Below are positions 1-10,911 of a stretch of DNA of 64,000 nucleotides, piece after piece. Each line of letters starts with the position of its first letter. Within the stretch, counting starts at the first letter, position 1. The DNA is taken from NCBI GenBank assembly GCA_009760855.2, contig WPIO01000008.1, forward strand, positions 8,216,001-8,280,000, written 5' to 3'. This DNA is from Cristatella mucedo. Its lineage: Eukaryota > Bryozoa > Phylactolaemata > Cristatellidae. The translations under genes and the position numbers were made by a program. The notes below the pieces were generated by a model. That model was not told where the DNA came from. It was given only the letters and a program-made list of their open reading frames with translations, and did not search any database.

Positions 1-299
1 CATGTAGGCTACCTCTATTTGCAAGTCTTTAAAAGCTACGCACGAGAATCCTCTTGTACGCAGCTCCTGTCCAATCGAAAGTTATCCGATATTTTCGCTA
101 CCTTGGGTAACGCGCTACTCCGGCTGCTTAAAGACTTTCACGACTTGCTTAAAGACTTACACTTACCGCGGACACGAGTTCAGCAACTGCAAACAGTAGC
201 AGGGAAAAACACAAAGCAAATTAGCGCACACAACTACATCTTAACCTCTGACACCAGCGTTATGTCAGCTCGACCCTCGCTAAATTGGAGACGGCACAA

Positions 300-1130
<831 letters not shown>

Positions 1131-1639
1131 AATTGAGGCTCGGCTTGCAAGGTAGGTCATAGCTCGCGGTGGCGGGGTATTGGAGCGCTTGGCAATACGC
1201 AAAACAGTTAACCGCTCAGCGCTTGATTACGCGAAAGCGGCGGCGCTGTCAGCAACAGCGAGTCAGCCAAAGGGCAAGCAATAACCTCTTTCTTACAGCC
1301 GGTAGGACGAATGACTTCCGACATACTCATCGACGAGCCAATAGCGAGCAGCTCGCGCTCCGACGCGTCGTCCGGCGGCAGACCGGCGGCTCCACGGGAG
1401 AGTGACTGCGGGCAGGCACGCGTGCGCCCGCCTTACGAACTGGCCACGTCACAAAGTTGAGCGTGAGTCTCATTGCGTGCGTAACCATATTTCGCTGCTT
1501 AAAAGGCTCCGCATATTGTGCCTATTTCACAAGCTTTCTTTCTCAGTTCAAAGTAGCCGGCAAGTAGTTGTATCATTAGTAGTCGCATTATTAGTAGCAG
1601 GCTCGCAGCTGAGAATTGCGGGCATTGCAAAAGTTCAGC

Positions 1640-1801
1640 AAATGAAGGCGGTTACTTATCAAGACCTCGGTCTCGAGGTCGTGGGTTCGAATGCTGCTGT
1701 GGGCGATCCTGTATTGCCGCTGCAAGCGGTGGTGATAGCCGTAAAGGCAATTCTGTAGCTATACAGAAGAGGCTGTTAAATCAGCTAGTATTATTTTTTC
1801 C
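1640..1801 (+). repeat. tRNA-derived SINE
   Basis: The tRNA-like head has a B-box-like GGTTCGAAT at 1684-1692, followed by a body shared with five other copies in the window: GGGCGATCC, then CCGCTGCAAGCGGTGGTGAT, then a tail ending TTAAATCAGCTAGTATT and a T-rich run. The A-box region is degenerate. Confidence 0.75.
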
Positions 1802-2160
1802 ATGCATCCCGTGACATTCCGCCTAGACTGCTGTGACTTATTGCTCGCCGGTTTTCCAGCCAATAAGCTGTAAGGCGCACATTGTGAGCGAGCAACTATG
1901 TACAGCTGTACAGATTTTACTTTCTTCATCCCTGCAGCGTCCCTGCTGCCGTATTTACTTTAAAGTGTCGTCACTCACCGTTTGGTCCATTCATTCTCGC
2001 GGTTTTATAAAACCTAGCCGTAAAACTTCCTCTCCAACTTTTCGCTGTACAGCCCAAGACTTGTGACGTCCGCGCGAATTGTCCTTTGTGTGCACGTCAC
2101 GGTGACGTCGCGTTACTACTCTTTACTTACTCTTCGCTTGTTACTACTATCTCTGCACCT

Positions 2161-2690
2161 GTAATGTAATGTAATGTATCTCCGTCTGTAACTCAACAAA
2201 GTCATAAGGACCATGTGGGTGTTACGCAGGAGAGTTTTGTATAGCACACTCACAGCCTAGGCGGCTTTCGGTACGCATTCGGTAGCCAACAGACTTCGTC
2301 TCACGCAACAAAGAAAAAGTGGGAAGCATAACAGAGTCAGGAGAGCAGTTGAGGTAGTGAGTAGCATAGAAGTAGCATAGCAGCCTAGGACCACTGAAAA
2401 GGATGTGCCATAGTCGGCAGTAGGAGAGTAGTTGTCGTTGCGTAAGAATTGTGGAAGCGAGTTCCACAGTCTAGGACCTGCAGAGCTAAAGCTTCTGTCG
2501 CCAACGGTATTTAAGCGGAGGAATGGGACAGCTAATTTATTGTCCACACAGGACCTGAGGGCGCGAACCGGCTGAAACTGATGCAGCAGTTCAGCTAGGT
2601 ACCTGCATGCATCCTTTCCAGCCTGGCTGTGCATAGTGCATAGAAAGAGACTTCGTTCTCTACGAGCGCTATAGAAAGGCATTTTTATTT
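2161..2690 (-). mobile_element. LINE family B, 3' end fragment
   Basis: On the minus strand an open frame (2682-2257) carries the C-terminal tail seen in CR1/L2-type reverse transcriptases, including RSFSSAGPRLWNSLP. It is followed by a 3' end that finishes in GTAATGTAATGTAATG-type tail repeats (2161-2178 on the plus strand in reverse). The same 3' end recurs at 13938, 14765, 18210, 49788 and 56823. The copy is 5'-truncated and non-autonomous. Confidence 0.7.
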
Positions 2691-2699
2691 GTATTATGG

Positions 2700-3080
2700 G
2701 ACCAGTGAAAGCCCGCTTAGGGTAATAGGAATATTTATTTTAATCAACAACCATCTGGGATCTGAGCCGGTGACATAATAATGTAGTGTTTAATAACAAG
2801 CACTCCCGAAATTAAGGTAATAGTTCTTCGACGCTTCGCCCGCGAAGCTTCCGCCCGTTATGGAAGGTACGGGTTTAATTTCATATTCCCAAATTAGTCT
2901 TGCTAATCGCGTGTCAAAGTAAGAGCTTGATAGAGGTCTTCAATACGTGTACGGCAGTTTGTACAGAAATTATCGGATGACAGATCCTAGAAAACGTTCC
3001 TTCGGAAATTAAATGTTCGCAAGCTTTTTTGCAAGATGCTCGCTGATGATTCTGGTTTGCTCTTCACGAGGACACAGAGA
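2700..3080. other. Intergenic, nothing recognised
   Basis: AT-moderate unique-looking sequence between a LINE fragment and a SINE. No ORF, RNA or repeat is supportable. Confidence 0.5.
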
Positions 3081-3084
3081 AGTG

Positions 3085-3263
3085 CGTGAGCCGTGATGAC
3101 GCACTAGGTAAAGCGGCTGCTCTTCACGACCTCGGCACCGACTACGTTATTTCGAATCCTGCCGTGGGCGATCATTTATTGCCGCTGCAAGCGGTGCTGG
3201 CAGCCTTTACGGCTCTTCTGCCGCTAAACAAAAAGAGGCTGTTTAATCGGCTAGATTTTTTGC
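3085..3263 (+). repeat. tRNA-derived SINE
   Basis: Same family as at 1640 and 37525. It has an A-box-like segment near 3104-3118, a mutated B box (TTTCGAATCC) near 3149-3158, the shared body with GCCGCTGCAAGCGGTG, and an end reading TTTAATCGGCTAGATTTTT. Confidence 0.75.
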
Positions 3264-3269
3264 GCGATT

Positions 3270-4530
3270 ATTCTTCGAGTAAGTGCAGCACCAATTGTTC
3301 ATTTCCAGAGAAATTCCATATGGAAGATGAAGTTCCACTCCGCAGAAGGACGAGAATTTACCTGCCATATTAGTGACAATTAATTAAGGTGGCAGACTAA
3401 GCAATCCACGAGACCACAAGCGCCTAAATTACGACTAACAATTGTGAAAGCTTGCAAATCACTAACCGCTGGCAATGCGATGAGAAAAGTGAGCGATGAA
3501 TTTTTATTTAGAAGCGCAAATGTAAGCTGCGAGCCAGCTGATAAATACACGAAAAACCATGTTAATAAACGGTTAACAAACTGTTACTAAGCGAGCACTA
3601 AAAATACATAAAAATCCGTAGGAATAGATATTTGCGATTTTCCCGACGATTACTGCGAGAAACGGCGAGGTGGCTTATTTTTACCTGTCCGCGTAGGCAG
3701 CCTTCAACTGAGACAGCCCACCAAATATCTCTAACAGTTGACAATGCTTTAAACACCGTTAGCAGGCAGTGCATTTCCATGAAGACATGACGATTGAGGT
3801 TACGCAAACCAGATGCAAAACACTTATCCGATCGTAAACATTAGCACTGAACAATTATTTGCGATATAGTGCGTATACATGCAAGAAAGTCACCCACAAT
3901 AACCGAGTATACTAATGATAACAAGGAGTGAGTAGCTCGGACTTGCTAGGACGACGACCCAGACAACGGCCATAAGTAAGAACCTTGCCTATGCGGATTC
4001 GCCAGCTAGCTCCGAACCCAACCGTCGGCAGTTGGACAAGCCTTGGCCATCTGAGGCCCAAGAGAAGCCTTTCAAGCTGCCTTATTTCAATAGAACAAGC
4101 AGGCGCTTCGCTCACCCAGAATGGCTGCAGGGAGCCGGCGACACGAACCCCGCTCTGCCCCCTAGCGGCAGAATGACAAGAGGCAAGATCTCCATCAAGG
4201 CACCCATCTGCTCCTACCTTTTTCCTGCCAGCTGCTCGTCCATTGAGTAGAGAATCTATGAATCAGTCGAGTAACAAGTGTCGCGCCTAGCCTGCAATCA
4301 GCCTCCGAGGCCCTATCTCTCAGCTGGCGTGCAATTGAGCGGTGGGGGTCGGACGTCGGTTGAATAAAATGACCACGATGAATGGAGGAGACTCCTACCT
4401 CACGACGAAAAGTGGAGATGGCTTCCGAGAGGTGAGAATCGCCGGATGCTGGCTCAGCGGTAGGCGCTCGCACTCCGAAACCCGGGCTGCGCTTTTGAGC
4501 TAAGCAGCGAGCGAGCACTGTTTTTGGATT
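3270..4530. other. Intergenic, no gene seen
   Basis: Short open frames overlap on both strands, with no domain and no codon-level signal. Nothing in this stretch can be supported as a gene. Confidence 0.45.
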
Positions 4531-4531
4531 G

Positions 4532-4563
<32 letters not shown>
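4532..4563. repeat. (CAG)n trinucleotide repeat
   Basis: About ten CAG units. A minus-strand frame would read them as poly-leucine or poly-cysteine, but nothing around it supports a coding exon. Confidence 0.9.
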
Positions 4564-4566
<3 letters not shown>

Positions 4567-4699
4567 GAGCGGCGCATGGATCTTTCACTGGGAGAGTCGG
4601 AGCGACCAGACAGCGGCTGGCGCAGGCACCGTGGCTTGGCACATGGCGACCGGCCGAGTCCTGCACAGGTCGTAAGCCTAGCCAAGCTGGCGGATCGGC

Positions 4700-5780
4700 A
4701 TGGCCGTTGAAGTTTCAGTCAAACAAAGAAAGTCGAGCGAGGTGCGACCCGAAGCCGATTCCTCTTCTCTAGGCTTCGTTGTTAGCAAGATTGACACGAT
4801 CCGAGAGTCCACCGCTAAGGTAGCAGCATCCCATCTCGACGAACGGCTCTCAATAACAATCCCACAGGACTCCCGTCCCTCAGTTCCGTGCAGCACCTCA
4901 GTGGCTACATTCAAGGAAGCTGCGAGTGACCGCATCCTGAAATTCATCTCCTATTCAAAGGAGGCCAATAGACTCCTAGAACCTATTCCTACTGTCCTAC
5001 TTCTACGATGCATTGATGCTGTCGTGCATAACTAACACAATAAACATGTCTTGATCCTCAGGCCGCGTCTTTGCTCCTTTAAAAAAAACTGTTGCTAGGC
5101 CACCGATTTAAAAGGCAACACTAGACTAAGAGAACTTGAGCAGGTTTCACTTGGTCTTCCTTCTACCGTTCCCATGAAAGACACTGGACCGAGTTGTGGC
5201 AGATCAGTCTTTTTTATTTATTTATTTTATTCAAAAGAACTTTTATATTGAGAATTCAAACCTAGCAAATAAGTACCAGTCTGGATTTAAAGCTAATCAC
5301 TCCCTGGAGTCAGTATTGCTCAGGGTGTACAACGTCCTTCTCAGGAGCTCGAGGAGTTGTGTAAAGTCTCTCTGCTTGTTTTGCTTGATCTTTCCGCAGC
5401 GTCTGATTCAATCGATCGTCTGATACAATCGATAAGTCCTTGTCGAGCTCCGCTCATCGAACGCCTGGTTATCAGTGGCTGCACTCTACTGCATGGATTG
5501 ATGTGAGCGGACAAATCGATCACCAGAGGAACCACTGAAGTACGAGGGTACCTCACGGCTCGGTGCTCGGTCCGCTTCTTTTCGAAATGCATACTCTACA
5601 TTTTATCAACGTGATCGCCAAGCACAATCAGGGCTTTCACTCCAATGCATACGACACTCGGTGGTACATTTGCTTTGATCCCTCCCAGCCTCCAGCACGT
5701 CCGAAGCGTCGGGCTTCAGACCTGCCGCTTCTTTCCTACTTTCTTTCATCGAAGTCAACGCAAGATTCGGTGAATGGATG
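4700..5780 (+). pseudogene. LINE family A (L2/CR1-type) decayed copy
   Basis: Frames on the plus strand line up with the intact minus-strand LINE at 14967-18180. The segment 4700-5035 matches the region before the RT core, including PIPTVLLLRCID. The segment 5240-5330 matches the next block (YQSGFKANHSLESVLL), and 5545-5690 matches PRGSVLGPLLF and the frame leading to the active-site block. Multiple frameshifts and deletions lie between these blocks, and the active-site YADD is degraded (read as NAYDT here). It is a dead copy. Confidence 0.8.
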
Positions 5781-5789
5781 GCGGAGGCA

Positions 5790-6590
5790 CACAACGTCGT
5801 CGAAGTTCCGAGATATCGAAGTGTTGTTGACCGTACGGCTTGTGCAACTAGATGTAACGTGCCTCAGGGTGGGGCCGAATCGGCTTAACGACGGCGCCAC
5901 ATGTAGCCGCGAAATCCGAGGCTACGGCTATCAGTAAACACCGCCAGTCACAGCCGAGGGTCGGTGGGCACGCAGCCAATGGCAGATTTATGGCGCCGAG
6001 CCCAACTCGAGGCGGTCAGCGCTGCAGCCGAGTCGGCACTGCAAGCGTTGTCGCAGCACCTCGGGAGGTGACCGTCGTGAACTCGACGGCGGCAGCAGTG
6101 CCGGCGGAGAGCCGTCGAGCTGCTCTCGATCGAGAGCAGCGAGCTCCAGGCGGTCTGCCCAACGCGCTTGGGGCGAAGCTTTCGCAGCCTCTGCCCTGGT
6201 ACGTACGTCGTGGTCTTTCCGCTGTCGCCGCAGAAGCCGGCCTGCGGCTCGTGTTGCAAAAGGAACGCACCGTTCAGTTAACATCGGGTCGAATTGGGCC
6301 GCCGTACGGCAGCTTATCTGCAGCTTGATGCGTGACTTGGGTCAGTGCGAACAGCTTTTCTGCTCAAGTCTCTGCCAGCATTCCCGTTGATGGCGAGAGA
6401 TACCGTGCGTGTCGCTAACACTTTGTTATCAATTGGCAGCGAGTTGTAAAGCATCAGGATGGCGACTGAGCTCTATTCGAGTGATGTAGGAATGCGATAA
6501 TATTGTTTTGTAGAAATTCAAGGTTCTCGGCGTGTCGCTCCCTGTATCACCTGTTTTCTTCAGGGTACTCAAACTGGGGTGGGGCTAGAA
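5790..6590. other. GC-rich 5' flank of gene 1
   Basis: GC-rich, with overlapping spurious open frames on both strands at 5950-6330, as expected where stop codons are rare. No exon is recognised. It may hold distal regulatory sequence for the gene starting at 6736. Confidence 0.4.
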
Positions 6591-6591
6591 T

Positions 6592-6660
6592 GAAAGTGAA
6601 AGTAAAAGTAAAGCCCTTATAAAGGCCGTTCGACAGCGAATCCGGGATTTCAGACTGATC
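6592..6660 (+). promoter_or_regulatory. Candidate core promoter of SLC26A11-like gene 1
   Basis: A TATA box, TATAAA at 6618-6623, is preceded by GAAAGT/AAAAGT-type short repeats at 6592-6612. An initiator-like TCAGAC has its A at 6652, 34 bp after the first T of the TATA box, which is the normal spacing. The ATG follows at 6736, leaving a leader of about 84 nt. Motif and spacing are seen directly; promoter function is inferred. Confidence 0.5.
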
Positions 6661-6735
6661 TTACTGCGCATCGTTTGCCGCTCGAGAAACCATTCACGCG
6701 AAGCTCCGACGGTCTGTTTCTTCGTAGAAGAAACT

Positions 6736-6996
6736 ATGGAGGTGGCCATCTCTGGCGACATGGAGAGCTTGGAGATCCATCGTGCGGCCGGATCGAGAAA
6801 CCAAAACCCTTTCGTTCGCTACTGCAAGCGCATCTGGACTGTTGAAAATGCTAAACGGATGTTCCCTCCTTACTACTGGGTGCCCAAGTATCGGACCGTG
6901 CATCTAGTCGGCGACGTCATCGCCGGACTGACGGTGGGCCTGATGGTTGTGCCACAAGGACTGGCCTACGCTAAAGTCGCTAATCTCCCGTTGCAG
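6736..6996 (+). CDS. SLC26A11-like: SLC26A11-like gene 1, exon 1
   Basis: It encodes 87 codons from the start ATG to a phase-0 donor (CTCCCGTTGCAG then GTGAGC). The cytosolic N-terminus carries NPFVRYCKRIW and PKYRTVHLVGDVIAGLTVG, followed by the first membrane segment with VPQGLAYAKV, the sulfate-transporter signature. This ATG was chosen because paralogue exons 1 at 40777 and 62381 start at the equivalent place with a similar short acidic head. Confidence 0.93.
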
Positions 6997-7412
6997 GTGA
7001 GCTACAGATCGTGGTCAGCCCCTTTTTCGTTTTCATGTATGAGATTTAAAAGATTCATCTATATATTTAACGTATTTGTACGAGCATGCGCTGCACCCAA
7101 GTATAAGTCGCACCCTAAATTTATGGACAACATTTTTGAAATTTGTTTTATTGAAAAATATTATTACTTAATATATATAGCTCATTTTGTATTAATATGA
7201 GTTTGCTTTAGTCATAAAAGTTAGCAAAAATCTCGTAATCAGTATCGCTGTTAACATCTTCTCAGTCTTCTGCAACATTGTTAATGTCTGAATCGTCACT
7301 TTCACTGACACTGACTTGCAGTGTATAGGCGGGAAGTTTATTTTTTCAAAAGAATTGGAAAAAGTGCGACTTATACTCGTAAAAATAGGTATACATAATG
7401 ATTTTTGCAACT

Positions 7413-7438
7413 AAGAGAGAGAGAGAGAGGGAGAAAGA

Positions 7439-7482
<44 letters not shown>

Positions 7483-7491
7483 GAGAGACAG
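7413..7491. repeat. (GA)n microsatellite
   Basis: About 80 bp of interrupted GA repeat inside intron 1 of gene 1. Confidence 0.95.
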
Positions 7492-8132
7492 AGGGAGGTA
7501 GTTGGGCTCATTATTCTTTATTGTATGTGAGGGGGAGAGCGCACTCACGCTGTGCTAAGTTCTGAGTACTTTTCGGGAGCGATCTTCATTAAATCCCTTT
7601 CAGAGAAGTTGACATTGGGGTCCTGATTTCTTTGTGTAATAAGAGAAATTCCTTCGTGGCCCGCAGGAAATTGACATCTTAACGTCAACCAACATCGTAG
7701 GAGCTGCTGCGAGAAAAAAAGGATGGCAAGGGCAATCAGCTACTTCGTGGAAGTGCAGGTGCGACCTCGGCCCTGCCCCGGTTGAGGCGTTTTCGAGGAC
7801 CGAAATAGCAAGCCTTTCCCCAACTCGCTGCGGCCCGCGAACGATCAGAGAAAGAAGCAACACAATTTCAAAGGAATCACATCGGCGGCGATTGGAGGCG
7901 GAAACGTTCGGCTCGCGGCATGACCTGCCGTACCAACCTGGCTGCGGCTACACTGGCGGTTAGGCGCAGGCATGATGCCGGGGTAGGGCCGGTTGTGAAA
8001 CATCGAGGCAGGGCCGGCTTGTAGTCGACTGCTGGTGAAGGTATATTCCTTCCTTACCGCTTTTGTCCACCGCGAAGAAGGTGCCGCGACGCTGGCACAT
8101 TCAGTCAGTGCCTGTCGCATCCACGGGTCTTA

Positions 8133-8276
8133 TCCCAGTGGTAAGATGCTTGCTCTTTACGACCCAGGTTGTGCATTCGAGTCTGACAGTGGGCGATCCT
8201 TTATTGACGCCTGCAAACGATGGCGATGGCCTTAAGGCTCTTATGCCGCTATACAAACGAGGGTGTTGAATCAGCG
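8133..8276 (+). repeat. tRNA-derived SINE (degenerate)
   Basis: It has an A-box-like CCCAGTGGTAAGATGC, a decayed B box (CATTCGAGTC) and the family body with GTGGGCGATCC and GGCCTTAAGGCTCTTATGCC. It lies in intron 1 of gene 1. Confidence 0.65.
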
Positions 8277-8279
8277 ACC

Positions 8280-10320
8280 CAACGTGGTCAGTAGGTCAGT
8301 AAAAGCAACCATCGATGGGGCACCGCTGCATCGAGGAGGATGGAGGCAGAGGCGAATGATTCACTCCCGGTAATCGCGTCTCAGTGCTAAGCATCGTCCG
8401 CGAGCCGCTGAAACCAATGCCCAGTTTTACCGGGCTGCCCAAACTGAGCAAGGTGATAAGCGGATGTGTAGATGCCTCTGTGTACTCTGTACTCTGCCTC
8501 TGTGTACTCTGTGTGCCTCTGTGTACTCGACGGAGCATAGCAGGTGGCAGTCTCCAATGGCAGCCTGCGGAATTGTTCCATAGGCTGCCATCTGCCTCTG
8601 AATGATACTTGGAGTAGCCCAAACTGGGCGCCTCCGAGGCATGTGGTGATGGCGACCGGAGCGCCAGCTGATGAGACCCAGTCTTCCCAAAAAGCCTTGT
8701 TCGCCGCAGGTCTCAGCAGACATGTCGGCCAAGGGGGTGGCTTTGGATGATCTCGTGAAGCGGTACCTGCAGGTAAAGAGAGAGGTACATATGAAACCTC
8801 TGGAAATAGCCAGCTTGCAGGAAACATCAACGTTAACATGTTTGAAGCGTCGAGCGACTACTCTAGGAGCTCCTGTGGCGGGAATGACATGCCTCGAAAC
8901 CTTGAAGTGCTAGCAGCGTTGCAAGTCAGCAACCAAACCCAGGTTACAGCCTTCATTTGGTGTTGAACTTACGGCGAAGCTATGAGAACCGGATGGTGGA
9001 GCGGATGCCCCGGGTTCGAGAGGCCATCAACTGCGTCGAAGGCAAGCCGTCCGCATTGCTGCAAAAACGTAGGGTTGGTGGGTAGTTTAACGTGAGGTCG
9101 CAGACGACAGAATGCTCGCCCAGACTTCGGATCGCTAGGGGGCAGGAGGGCGGGCAGTGTAAGGGAAGGATGAAGTACCTTAAACCAACTTCTTGAGGAG
9201 ATTGACTTGCTCCAGCGACCAGGAAGCGGGCCTGCAGGTCTGCGTACAACGGGATGGCAACCCTTTCCAGGTACGAGGCAGTGCTTTCGCCGGTCGCGAT
9301 TTGTCCATGCTGGCCAGGGCATTTAATGTTCGTTGACGAGATGTGCGTCCGTCTTAAAATCGGTCATGGATGACAGGTTTTTAAGCTGTCGGGACGAGAA
9401 ATTTTGGGACTGCGAGCGAATGGTATCATGTAAGCGGCTTAAGATCGCTGGGGAGACTGCATTATCCTGAAGTTGAATTGCCACGGCTCATTCCCGCTTG
9501 TCCCACAGCATTCCTCAAAGACTGCCGGGGAATGAGGGGGGAACTGAATCGTCTGCCCACTACCTCGTAGGCGGTCAGCAGATCCCTGCGAAAGGCTGAA
9601 TAGTGGTGTTCGGTTTCGGCGGTCAGTACCTGGTGAGGAAAGTCGGAGGCTTTCGCCAGCCTCCTTGCAGCTGCTGTGTAAAGCGGCGCCCAGTAAACAT
9701 GCCAACCCAGAGCGGCCAAAAGAGCCCTGGGCGTCTCGTCGTCAGCAGGAGAGTCACAAGGGGGAGTGGATTCTATAAAGACGCTCTAAGATGGCCTCGA
9801 ACGCTTGCTACCTGCCTGCTGTCCGAAGCAGAACATTAGAGGACTTTCCTGATGGGGTGAGAACCGAGCTGAGTCGCCAGAGGAAATCGAAGGCGAATCA
9901 TCGACGAATGCGGCGGGAAAAGCGGTGATAATGACTGCATCTCCGGTGGGTGAGCGGTGGGGGAGGCTGTCGGACACGCCCAGGCTTGGGTTAGTCTAGG
10001 GTGGGTTCAACTCTGGATTCTGGACGGCAGCTTCGGGAGGCGGCGTGAACCAAGAAACGCCGATGACTTCTAGCACTAATAACGCATTTCCCAAAGCTCA
10101 ATACGAAGCCAAACGTGTAGAGGCGGTCGAAAATCAACAGCAGATGGGTAGGTCTCGTGCTCAGATTTGAAAAAGCTCCTTCTTAACGCATTTTCGACAT
10201 ACGCGGAAGCCAAAGGCGCCTAATTAACAGTGGCTAAGGACCGGCATTCGTCTAGCATGCCATTGGATCGTTTCTCTTCGGCGAGAGCCTGCACGCATCG
10301 AAGCTCAATCAATAGCCGAC
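8280..10320. other. Intron 1 sequence, no element recognised
   Basis: Two kilobases of moderately GC-rich intronic DNA. A short tandem repeat of CTCTGTGTACT-like units lies at 8477-8528. Open frames here are short, overlap on both strands and carry no domain; none is supported as coding. Confidence 0.45.
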
Positions 10321-10324
10321 GGCT

Positions 10325-10545
10325 TGAGCAGTAATAGTAATAATAGTAATAATGCTTTTGATAAAGCGCCCTCAGAGAACTCAATCTCTTAATAGGCGCC
10401 TTACGTTTGCTGCAAAGGATAACGCGATTGAATCGTGAGTAATACTGGCTTTCGCAGCAGCTGGAGAGAGAAGCCGGCTAGTGTTGGCAGCACGCCGCCT
10501 GCACGAAGATGGTCGCACTGCACATATTCACAACTTCACGCTACC
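10325..10545 (-). mobile_element. LINE family A, 3' end fragment
   Basis: AAT-type tail at 10335-10352, then GATAAAGCGCCCTCAGAGAA and the shared 3' UTR of the family A LINE, read on the minus strand. Only the terminal 200 bp is present. Confidence 0.75.
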
Positions 10546-10756
10546 CGGTGGGTTGGCCATCTACGTGGATAATGCGAGAGACTCTGAAGTAGAGAGATTC
10601 ACGATTTTGAAATTGAAAAAATATAATTCATTTGTGTAGCACCCTAAGAGAAGCGAATTCCCATCTAGTTGCTGCACATACGTCACAGAGCTTGAGTCAA
10701 CGGCCTCGGCTGTAAAGGAAAGCACCATGACATCGGTTATCAAAGGCCAGCACTTT

Positions 10757-10911
10757 AGACCCTGGGTCAAAGCAAGGGTCTGAAGGGTCAAAGCAAGGGT
10801 CTAAAGGGTCAAAGCAAAGGTCTACAGGGTCAAACCTAGGTTCTAAAGGGTCAAAGCAAGGTTCTAAAGGGTCTAACCAAGGGCCTAAAGGGTCAAAGCA
10901 AGGATCTAAAG
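10757..10911. repeat. 21-bp minisatellite, left part
   Basis: Tandem units of GGGTCAAAGCAAGGGTCTAA and variants. A minus-strand open frame reads them as FDPLDPC-like heptads, which is a by-product of the 21-bp period. The array is split by the hAT element at 10912-13607 and resumes at 13608. Confidence 0.9.

Noticed and set aside
2257-2682. Stand-alone 141-codon host gene on the minus strand
   Set aside because: It matches the C-terminal end of a LINE reverse transcriptase, with the same 3' end found five more times in the window.
4454-4685. Poly-Leu/poly-Cys ORF over the CAG repeat
   Set aside because: The run is due to the trinucleotide repeat and the flanks have no protein-like sequence.
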